Assembly: GCA_964483805.1 (NCBI GenBank) | Contig: CAZADH010000082.1 | Location: forward strand, 1 to 21,459 | Length of the DNA: 21,459 nucleotides | Direction of reading: 5' to 3' | From: CAZADH01 sp964483805 | GTDB taxonomy: Bacteria > Muiribacteriota > Ozemobacteria > Ozemobacterales > Ozemobacteraceae | Shown: piece by piece, positions 15,127 through 21,459 of the stretch | How positions within the stretch are numbered: position 1 is the first letter of the stretch | How the letters are laid out: every line of letters starts with the position of its first letter | Translations under genes and position numbers: made by a program | The notes under the pieces: model-generated | The model's database searches: none | What the model was told of the DNA's origin: nothing | The model's input: the letters and a program-made list of their open reading frames with translations, nothing else

Positions 15127-17997
15127 TTACTTGACCTGACCGAGCGCCCGCAGGATCTTTTCCGGGGTGAACGGCCAACTGCGGATCCAGACGCCAACCG
15201 CGTCGTGAATCGCCGCGGCGATCACCGGGGCGGCGCCGTTGCACGAGATTTCGGAGATCGACTTCGCGCCCATCGGCCCGAACGGGTCGTTGGTGTCGAC
15301 GAGCACCGCCTTGAAGTCGTCGGGCAGATCGCCCATCTGCGGAACCTTGTAATCCATGAAGTTGGGGTTCAGACACCGGCCCTGCTCGTCGAAGATCATC
15401 TCTTCGTAGAGACTGTGGCCGATGGTCTTGAGCACGCCGCCGTAGATCTGGCCCAGCGCCAACTCGGGGTTGATCGGGGTGCCCGCATCCTGCAATGCAT
15501 AGTATTTACAGATGCGCACCTTGCCGGTGCGCGTGTCGACGGCGACTTCGCAGAAATGCGCGCCGTAGGGGAACGACCCCTTGTCGGTGATGAAGTGGGC
15601 CGCCGCGATCAATTGACCGTGACCGGTGCCGCTCTGGGTGCGCCGGGCGATCTGCTCGTAGGTGACCTGCCCCGACAACCCCTTGACCACGCCGGGCCAG
15701 GCCAGTTCGAGGTTGTTCTCGGGTTCCTGCAGCATGTCGGCCGCCTCTTTGATCAACTTGGCCTTCATGACCAGGGCCGCGTTCAGCGCGGCGCCGCCCG
15801 AGAAGTAGGTGCCCGACGACGCATACGCGCCGACATCGAACGGGGTCGAGTCGGTGTCGGCCGCGAGCACGGCGACGTTTTCCATTGGGACCTTCAGGGT
15901 CTCGGCAACGAGCTTGACCGCGACCGTTTCGAGGCCGGTGCCCAGGTCGGTGCCGCCCGACAGTACCATGAACGTGCCGTCACCGAACTGCGTGATCGCC
16001 GCATTCGCCGAATCGAGACCGGGCAACCCCGACCCCTGTTGAATGATGACCACACCCTGGCCGATCTTCACATCGGGGTCGCTGCTCTTCGCTTTCTTGC
16101 CCCAACCGATCAGTTTCTTGCCCTGCTCGAGCGCCGGCCCCAGGCCGCAGGTCTGCACCAGTTGCGGCGTGCCTTCGCGGCCTTCGCCGAGGCAGCGCAG
16201 AATCTCGAGCATGACGCCCTCGCGCACCCGGTTTTTCTCGAGGAACGCGAGTTGGTCCATGCCCAGCTTTTCGGCCAGCTCGGCGGCGGCCAACTGCAAC
16301 GCATACGAACCCTGCGGCGCACCATAACCCTGATAGGCACCGGTCGGCGAGATATTCGAATAATATGTATGCACATCGAAACGCACGTTGTCGCACAGGA
16401 ACAACGGCAACGCCTTCGAGCAGGCATTCATCGGCACGGTGAGACAGTGCGCGCCATACGGGCCGGTGTTGGCTTCCAGGTCCATGTGCACCGCGGTCAG
16501 CCGCCCGTCTTTTTTGGCGCCCAGTTTGACGCGCACCTTGGTGGTGTGGCGCGTGCGCGAATTGATGAACTCTTCCTCACGGGTGTAGCGATACAACACG
16601 TCGCGACCGGTCACCCAGGTGGCCCACGCCGCGACCTCTTCGAGGCACATGTCTTGCTTGGCGCCGAAACCGCCGCCAACGCGTTCTTTGATGACGCGGA
16701 TGCGGTTTTCTTTCACCCCGAGGATCCGCGCGATGATGCGCCGCACGTGTGATGGCACCTGGGTCGAGGCATGCAATACCAGGCGATCACCCTCCATGCG
16801 GCTGTAGACGATGTGCGGTTCGACCGGGGTGCACTGGATCTGGCCGGTCTCGTAGGTCTGTTCGAGCACGACCTCGGCCTCGGCGAACCCTTTGTCGATG
16901 TTGCCGATGCCGCCGTGCACCGACGCCGCCAGATTGCGGTGGGGATCGGCGTGAATCGGAAACTGGTAGATGATCTTGCCTTCCCGCGGATCGACGCCCT
17001 CGTTGTATTTCGCCAGGTCGGGCGGCGCCCCGACCACATACTCGACGTGGGCATTGTGCACGATCGGAGCCCCGGGGCGCTTGGCATCGTCGATGGTGAA
17101 AACACCGGGCAATACATCGTATTCGACTTCGATCAGCTTCGCCGCTTCTTCGGCAATCTCGAGCGATTCGGCAACGATACCGGCGACGCGGTCACCGACA
17201 TGGCGCAGCTTCTGATCGAAGACGCGTCGATCGTAGGGCGACGGCTCGGGGAACCCCTGACCGGCCGGGTTGTACCAGACATCGGGACAGTTCTTGTAGG
17301 TGAACACCGCCACGACACCCGGCAGCGCCTCGGCTTTGGCCGTGTCAATACGTCGTATATACGCATGCGCATGCGGACTGGGCAGCACCTTGAGGTGGCA
17401 GTGACCCGGCCGCACCCGATCCTCGACGAAGGCCGACTCGCCGCGCGCCAACAGGTAGCCGTCGATCTTGCCCTTGGCAGCGCCGACGTAGCGCATGCCC
17501 TCGCGGAACTTGGGCATCTCGAACGGGGTGTTCGGATCGCGCCGGCGGGCGATCGCCAACTCGACGGCGCCAAAGATCTGCTCGTACCCGGTACAGCGGC
17601 AGAACGTGCCCGACAAGGCGTCTTTGACCTGGTCGCGCGTGGGCCGCTCGACCTTTTCGAGCAACTCGGCAATGGCCATCAACATGGCGCCGGTGCAGTA
17701 GCCGCACTGCACGATGCCCGCGTCGACAAACGCGGTTTGCAGGGTGGTCAGCTCGCGCGGGCGGGCAAGCCCCTCGACGGTGCGCAGGTCGGCCCCTTCG
17801 ACCTGACCGGCCACCAGCAAGCAGGTGTTCACCAGGCGGCCATTGATGAGGATCGCGCAGGCGCCGCAGGTGCCTTCACCGTCACAGCCGTTGCGCACCG
17901 ACAGGACGCCGGTGCGACGCAACACCTCACGCAGGTTTTCTCCGGGTTCGGCATCGAGCAGGCGAGGCGAACCGTTGAGCATGATCTTGATCGACAT
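15127..17997 (-). CDS. Molybdenum hydroxylase, fused 2x[2Fe-2S] and molybdopterin subunit (probably selenium-dependent)
   Basis: 956-aa xanthine-oxidase-family hydroxylase, the catalytic subunit for a purine, other N-heterocycle or aldehyde. N-terminal plant-type [2Fe-2S] ligands are C38, C44, C47 and C59; the second cluster has C98, C101, C133 and C135. From about 165 on come the two molybdopterin-binding domains: GGGFGAKQ at 441-448, a GYGAPQG loop, and near the C-terminus GAKSISE with the expected catalytic Glu916; most relatives read G-V/I-G-E there. The fused layout resembles Mop of Desulfovibrio and the selenium-dependent xanthine dehydrogenases. The MocA-YqeB-YqeC neighbours point to a labile Mo-bound selenium; this is not selenocysteine, and no in-frame TGA is present. 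ATG 17997 overlaps the FAD-gene stop as TGATG and has a GGAG SD. Substrate cannot be read from the sequence. Confidence 0.92.
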   Translation of the reverse strand: MSIKIMLNGSPRLLDAEPGENLREVLRRTGVLSVRNGCDGEGTCGACAILINGRLVNTCLLVAGQVEGADLRTVEGLARPRELTTLQTAFVDAGIVQCGYCTGAMLMAIAELLEKVERPTRDQVKDALSGTFCRCTGYEQIFGAVELAIARRRDPNTPFEMPKFREGMRYVGAAKGKIDGYLLARGESAFVEDRVRPGHCHLKVLPSPHAHAYIRRIDTAKAEALPGVVAVFTYKNCPDVWYNPAGQGFPEPSPYDRRVFDQKLRHVGDRVAGIVAESLEIAEEAAKLIEVEYDVLPGVFTIDDAKRPGAPIVHNAHVEYVVGAPPDLAKYNEGVDPREGKIIYQFPIHADPHRNLAASVHGGIGNIDKGFAEAEVVLEQTYETGQIQCTPVEPHIVYSRMEGDRLVLHASTQVPSHVRRIIARILGVKENRIRVIKERVGGGFGAKQDMCLEEVAAWATWVTGRDVLYRYTREEEFINSRTRHTTKVRVKLGAKKDGRLTAVHMDLEANTGPYGAHCLTVPMNACSKALPLFLCDNVRFDVHTYYSNISPTGAYQGYGAPQGSYALQLAAAELAEKLGMDQLAFLEKNRVREGVMLEILRCLGEGREGTPQLVQTCGLGPALEQGKKLIGWGKKAKSSDPDVKIGQGVVIIQQGSGLPGLDSANAAITQFGDGTFMVLSGGTDLGTGLETVAVKLVAETLKVPMENVAVLAADTDSTPFDVGAYASSGTYFSGGAALNAALVMKAKLIKEAADMLQEPENNLELAWPGVVKGLSGQVTYEQIARRTQSGTGHGQLIAAAHFITDKGSFPYGAHFCEVAVDTRTGKVRICKYYALQDAGTPINPELALGQIYGGVLKTIGHSLYEEMIFDEQGRCLNPNFMDYKVPQMGDLPDDFKAVLVDTNDPFGPMGAKSISEISCNGAAPVIAAAIHDAVGVWIRSWPFTPEKILRALGQVK

Positions 17998-18800
17998 CAG
18001 CGTGCTCCTTTATCGGGGGTGGCCGCCGCAGCGGCGCGGATCACGCGGGCGCCAAGCACCGCCGCGAGATGCCGCTTGTAGGCCGCACTGCCGCGCAGAT
18101 CATCGATCGGCTGCACCGCCCCGGCGATCATCGCCTCGAGTTTCTCGCCGCTCGGCAACGCCTTGCCGTCGAGCGCTTGCTCGACAGTGTGCAGGCGCAC
18201 GACATGGGCGGCGACGCCACCGATGGCCACGATCGGCCGGCCAATCCGGTCGCCGTCGCGCACCACCGACGCCGCCGCCGTGATGATCGAGATATCGGCC
18301 GCGGTCCGGGTCTGGTGGGCGAGTCCGAACGTACGCGCGCTCTTGGGCACGACCACGGCGAGAATCAGGCCCGGTTCACCGGCGAGACACTTCTCGAGCG
18401 GCATCTCGCCGTCGACGCGAACGACCTGGGCTTCGGCGGCCAGCAGCGCCGGAATCAAATCGGCACACGACCGATTGGCGCCGACATGCCCACCAATCGT
18501 GGCGCGATTGCGGATGTTGCGATTCGCCATCTGCCCCGCCGCCGTTTTCAAATACTGCGGCACCTCGCGGTGCTCGATGAGTTGCTGAAACGTGACCCCG
18601 GCCCCGAGGCGCAGCCCGTTGGCAGAGACCTCGATCTTGTCGAGGCCAAGCCCCACCAGATCGATCAGAGCAGCCGGCCGCGGGGAGTGCAGACAATTGA
18701 CGTCGGTGCCCCCAGCGAGAAAAACGGCGCCCGGCCCCAGTTTCGCCTTGAGTTGGACGGCCTCGGTCGGTGAAGCCGGTCGATGGTAAGAAGGAACCAT
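17997..18800 (-). CDS. Molybdenum hydroxylase FAD-binding subunit (CoxM/XdhB-like)
   Basis: 267-aa flavin subunit that passes electrons from the iron-sulfur clusters of the downstream subunit to NAD+ or another acceptor. FAD-binding signatures are LAGGTDV at residues 28-34 and NRATIGGHVG at 98-107, as in CoxM and the middle domain of xanthine dehydrogenase, followed by a C-terminal CO-dehydrogenase flavoprotein-type domain (ADISIITAAASV, AIGGVA). The AGGAGG SD (18810-18805) is 4 bases from ATG 18800. It is the first gene of a five-gene unit (FAD subunit, Fe-S/Mo subunit, mocA, yqeB, yqeC) with overlaps or gaps of 10 bases or less, so one transcript from about 18845 is likely. Confidence 0.92.
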   Translation of the reverse strand: MVPSYHRPASPTEAVQLKAKLGPGAVFLAGGTDVNCLHSPRPAALIDLVGLGLDKIEVSANGLRLGAGVTFQQLIEHREVPQYLKTAAGQMANRNIRNRATIGGHVGANRSCADLIPALLAAEAQVVRVDGEMPLEKCLAGEPGLILAVVVPKSARTFGLAHQTRTAADISIITAAASVVRDGDRIGRPIVAIGGVAAHVVRLHTVEQALDGKALPSGEKLEAMIAGAVQPIDDLRGSAAYKRHLAAVLGARVIRAAAAATPDKGAR

Positions 18801-18841
18801 AGCGCCTCCTGGTTGTTCGCCGATGCGAGATGCAAGCGGTC

Positions 18842-18880
18842 TATCGTGCCAACGATACCATTGTCAGCCCGGACGGGCAA
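18842..18880 (-). promoter_or_regulatory. Candidate promoter and overlapping palindrome for the molybdenum hydroxylase operon
   Basis: On the minus strand, TTGCCC (18880-18875), a 17-base spacer and TATCGT (18857-18852) give a plausible sigma70-type promoter (4 of 6 matches each) with a leader of about 45 bases. The -10 is one arm of a perfect inverted repeat, TATCGT-GCCA-ACGATA (18842-18857), which could be an operator for a repressor. Both readings are from sequence alone. Confidence 0.4.
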
Positions 18881-19038
18881 CCTCAAAGCCGCAGCGAGCC
18901 TGGCCAGACGCGCGTCGGCGAGCCCTGCCCGACCGGCAATCTTCAGTAAATTTGTGGGTGGGCGGAAACGTCGACTCGCAACGCGACCACCAGAAAATCG
19001 ACTTGCAACCCAGGCGCGGGTCTGCGACGATGGGGACC

Positions 19039-20112
19039 ATGACCCAGAAAACGGATCTTGCGGATCTCGGTTTAACCAATCTCCCGGCGATCGCCGATCT
19101 CGACAACGTGCCGGCCGATTGCGTGCCGGCGCGCGTCACCGCGGTCAATCGCCAGAGTTTTCTCGTGCGCACGAGCGGCGGCGAGATGCTGGCGGAAGTC
19201 ACCGGCAAGCTGTTGTACAGCACCGAAACGGCCGCCGATCTGCCCTGTGTCGGGGATTTCGCAGCGGTCCAGGTGTTCAACGCCGACACCCTGGCCATCA
19301 TTCATCACGTCTTTCCGCGGCGGTCGTGGCTGCGCCGCAAGGTGGCCGGCCGCAAGGTCGAGCACCAGATGATCGCCGCGAACATCGACATGGCGTTCAT
19401 CGTGCAGGCCTGCGGTGCCGACTTCAACCTGCGCCGGCTCGAACGTTATCTGGCCATGGTTTACGAGGGCCGGATCGAACCCGCCGTCGTGCTCACCAAG
19501 ACCGACGTCGTCGCGCCCGACGAACTGGCCCGGCACGTCGCCGAGATCGAAAGCACCGGCCTGCGTTGCCCTATTCTGCCGATCAGCAACGTGACCGGCG
19601 CCGGACACGCCCAACTCGGCTCACTGCTGGTGCCGCGACGCACCTATTGCCTGCTCGGGTCCTCGGGCGTCGGCAAATCGACGATGCTCAACCACATTCT
19701 CGGGCAGACGGCGTTCGACACGCAGGAGGTTGCCGACGATGGCCGGGGGCGACACACGACGACCCGCCGCGAACTCGTGCGACTGCCGACCGGTGCGCTC
19801 ATCGTCGACACCCCCGGCATGCGCGAACTGGCGACCATCGGCAGTCTTGCGGGCGTCGAACTGAGTTTTGCCGAGTTCGCCGAGAAAGCGCGGTCTTGCC
19901 GGTTCACCGATTGCAGCCACACGATCGAGGCCGACTGCGCCATTCTCGCGGCTCTCGCCGAGGGCGAGTTGAGCCAGGAGCGGTATCAGAATTACCTGAA
20001 ACTGGTCCGCGAAACGACATTCAATCAAATGTCGTATGCCGAGCGGCGTCAACGCGACAAGAAGTTCGGCAAGATGGTCAAAGGCATCCTGAAGAACCAC
20101 CGCAAGAGCTGA
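19039..20112 (+). CDS. rsgA: Small ribosomal subunit biogenesis GTPase RsgA (YjeQ/EngC)
   Basis: Circularly permuted GTPase that tests late 30S maturation. The 357-aa protein has an N-terminal OB-fold (about 25-100), then GTPase motifs in the permuted order: G4 LTKTD, then G1 GSSGVGKS (207-214), then G3 DTPGMRE. The C-terminal zinc motif is C-x4-C-x-H-x5-C within CRFTDCSHTIEADC. A basic tail ends the protein (KKFGKMVKGILKNHRKS). ATG 19039 is preferred, with GGGGA just upstream; ATG 19030 in the same frame would add three residues, and an open frame back to 18823 is probably non-coding leader. A TTGCAA at 19003-19008 with GACGAT 17 bases later is only a weak promoter candidate. The gene is divergent from the molybdenum hydroxylase operon and stands alone. 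It is convergent with the next pair after an 18-base gap without a visible terminator. Confidence 0.95.
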   Translation: MTQKTDLADLGLTNLPAIADLDNVPADCVPARVTAVNRQSFLVRTSGGEMLAEVTGKLLYSTETAADLPCVGDFAAVQVFNADTLAIIHHVFPRRSWLRRKVAGRKVEHQMIAANIDMAFIVQACGADFNLRRLERYLAMVYEGRIEPAVVLTKTDVVAPDELARHVAEIESTGLRCPILPISNVTGAGHAQLGSLLVPRRTYCLLGSSGVGKSTMLNHILGQTAFDTQEVADDGRGRHTTTRRELVRLPTGALIVDTPGMRELATIGSLAGVELSFAEFAEKARSCRFTDCSHTIEADCAILAALAEGELSQERYQNYLKLVRETTFNQMSYAERRQRDKKFGKMVKGILKNHRKS

Positions 20113-20130
20113 TCGCCAGTCGCTGTCGCG

Positions 20131-20718
20131 CTACGAGGCAATCTCGACGCGGATGCGCATCGTGCCGTCCTGGCTCGATTCCGAGACCGACGTGATGTTG
20201 CCCAACGAGCGGGCCTTCTCTTTGATCGCCTCGCGGTACACGTCTTTCAACAATGCGTTGAGCTGCTGCCGACCCTGAATCGCGGCCCGCAACAACGGTT
20301 CGCGCGCGGCTTCCAGTTGTCTGGCCACGGCCTCCTGGACCCGAGAGGCCAGTTGTGGCTGCAACTCGGTCACCTCGATCACCCGTCGCGCGCCGGCCTC
20401 GATCCCGGTGCCGCGCAGGCTCTCTTCATACACATTGACCTCGGCATGGTCGCCCAGCGTCGGTGAAATGTCGACCTCGAGCCGCATGCGGGCCAGATCG
20501 ACCGATGCGCGCGCGCCCCCGGGCAGCGTGGTCTCGTAGTGACCGTCGACCGGCCGCCACCCCGCCGCTTCCAGGAGCTTGCCCATGAGCTCCTTCATCT
20601 TCTCGGGCGGCAGAATGCCGAGCAGGTCGAACGAGAACTCCATCTTGCCGCGGTCTTCCCGTTCTCGCTCCGACAGGCACATTTCGAGAGGAATACGCAG
20701 TAAATACGCACGACTCAT
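20131..20718 (-). CDS. Unrecognised 195-aa protein, second gene of a coupled pair
   Basis: I do not recognise a family. The protein is soluble, with no signal peptide or membrane segment. The N-terminus (residues 1-30) is beta-like and charged (SRAYLLRIPLEM, then EREREDRG). An amphipathic helical stretch LPPEKMKELMGKLLEAAGW follows, then alternating beta-like segments rich in D/E (YETTLPGG, VDLARMRLEVDIS, HAEVNVYEESL). A long charged helix rich in E, Q, R and L (about 115-175) follows, ending in a beta strand (TMRIRVEIAS). The start ATG 20718 overlaps the upstream gene's stop as ATGA and has AAGGAG upstream, so the two proteins are probably made together and may form a complex. Small accessory proteins of AAA ATPase/vWA ternary systems are one speculative comparison, because the upstream operon genes lie outside the window. 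Confidence 0.75.
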   Translation of the reverse strand: MSRAYLLRIPLEMCLSEREREDRGKMEFSFDLLGILPPEKMKELMGKLLEAAGWRPVDGHYETTLPGGARASVDLARMRLEVDISPTLGDHAEVNVYEESLRGTGIEAGARRVIEVTELQPQLASRVQEAVARQLEAAREPLLRAAIQGRQQLNALLKDVYREAIKEKARSLGNITSVSESSQDGTMRIRVEIAS

Positions 20719-21458
20719 GGGTTGCTCCTTGCCAGGGTGAGATCAGACTCGGACGCGACGTCGAACACCGCCTGCACCGCCGTGGTGAACCCGGAGACCG
20801 CGTCGAGCAAACCAAACTGTTGCGCAGCACCGGTGATATAGCGGTCATCGTCGAGCCCGAGTGTGCCTTCGCCGGTCCAGTACGCCAGGGCAGCCCGGAC
20901 CGCTTCGGTCCAGGGGCCGCACCGACGCTGCAGACGCAGCACCTCGAGAATGTTCTCGAACTTGAACCGATATTGCTTCAACGGGTGGAACTCGGGCGCG
21001 GCCCACATCGCCGCCCGCCCGCCAGGCCCCGCAGCCTCATGCGGTTCGGGGACCGGCGCGACACCCGCGACCCAGTGATTGACCGCGTCGGTCGCCACCC
21101 GGAAGAACTCGGCCGTCTTCTCGATGAAGAATTCGCGCAGGGGCAGCGGCACCCGTTCGGGTTTCTGAAACACCGTTTCCCACGGCAGGGCCCCGGGATC
21201 GACCATGACCTGATGCTGGGCGAACACCGCCGGAATCACCCAGTTCGCCTGCTTCGCCAGCAACCAGTCGAACGGGACGCGGTGAAAATACGAGCGGTGG
21301 ACGATCGCCACCAACAAGGCATCGGCCGGAGTGAGTCGGTCGATGGCCGGGTCTTTGTGTGTTGCTGGCGTCAATACAAGTTGCCACACCGCCTGCGCCG
21401 CCTCTTCCGAGAACGCCAAGGTGACATCCTGCCAGAATGCCGGCTCGGCGATGGTGAC
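20715..21458 (-). CDS. Unrecognised protein, C-terminal 247 residues (5' end outside window)
   Basis: The frame is open through the right edge of the window, and the residues before the TTG at 21419 (AEPAFWQDVT) look coding, so the true start is upstream. No known family is recognised. The visible part is mostly helical, cytoplasmic in character, and rich in Trp, Phe and aromatic clusters (SYFHRVPFDWLL, QANWVIPAVF, PLREFFIEKTAEFF). There is a Pro/Gly/Ala-rich linker (PVPEPHEAAGPGG) and no catalytic motif I can name. It overlaps the 195-aa gene downstream by 4 bases (ATGA), so they are coupled. At least one more upstream gene in the same operon is likely but not visible. Confidence 0.75.
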   Translation of the reverse strand, partial: VTIAEPAFWQDVTLAFSEEAAQAVWQLVLTPATHKDPAIDRLTPADALLVAIVHRSYFHRVPFDWLLAKQANWVIPAVFAQHQVMVDPGALPWETVFQKPERVPLPLREFFIEKTAEFFRVATDAVNHWVAGVAPVPEPHEAAGPGGRAAMWAAPEFHPLKQYRFKFENILEVLRLQRRCGPWTEAVRAALAYWTGEGTLGLDDDRYITGAAQQFGLLDAVSGFTTAVQAVFDVASESDLTLARSNP

Positions 21459-21459
21459 C

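Noticed and set aside
14752..16752. 666-aa plus-strand open frame opposite mocA and the molybdenum hydroxylase gene (and a 436-aa one at 16771-18081)
   Set aside because: Both are antisense to strongly recognised genes, low in complexity and without motifs; typical shadows in GC-rich DNA.
15127..17997. Selenocysteine in the hydroxylase because of its selenium association
   Set aside because: The frame is open throughout without an in-frame TGA, and this enzyme class carries selenium as a labile Mo ligand.
1..21459. CRISPR arrays, tRNA or rRNA genes, intact insertion sequences
   Set aside because: No regularly spaced repeats, no cloverleaf-like GGTTCGAATCC arms in a tRNA context, and no transposase-like product were seen.

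Overview
The window is a high-GC (about two thirds G+C by eye) chromosomal segment of a Gram-negative bacterium. A heme-bearing periplasmic fatty acid cis/trans isomerase, Sec-exported proteins and membrane cyclases with large extracytoplasmic domains all imply a cell envelope with a periplasm. The phylum cannot be fixed from the sequence alone. Genes are densely packed, and most long antisense reading frames are GC-driven shadows.

Layout, left to right. (1) 2-1318: 3' part of katG (catalase-peroxidase). (2) 1330-7340: two overlapping, co-oriented genes for large membrane class III nucleotide cyclases (cycA, cycB; informal names), bracketed by two copies of the same palindromic repeat. (3) 7464-9209: an exported C25 (gingipain-type) cysteine peptidase, closed by a strong terminator. 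(4) 9288-10118, minus: an Sfp-type phosphopantetheinyl transferase, divergent from (5) 10349-12958: a Cti-type fatty acid cis/trans isomerase with a good sigma70-type promoter and a very strong terminator. (6) 18800-13088, minus: a five-gene unit for a molybdenum hydroxylase (FAD subunit, fused 2x[2Fe-2S]/molybdopterin subunit) with MocA, YqeB and YqeC. This is the signature of the selenium-dependent molybdenum hydroxylases. (7) 19039-20112: rsgA. (8) 21458-20131, minus: two ATGA-linked genes of unrecognised function, the upstream one cut by the window edge.

The main discovery candidate is the cyclase pair. Their catalytic domains are degenerate in complementary ways. The first keeps both metal-binding Asp residues but has lost the purine-binding Lys and the transition-state Asn/Arg. 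The second has lost the first metal Asp but keeps Lys, Thr, Asn, Arg and the C-terminal Lys. This is the division of labour between C1 and C2 of mammalian transmembrane adenylyl cyclases. It predicts an obligate bacterial heterodimer with one catalytic site, fed by four separate extracytoplasmic sensor segments.

Other points of interest are the repeat pair around the cyclases, a heptamer (GTATTGC) that seems over-represented in several reading frames, and the unrecognised gene pair at the right edge.
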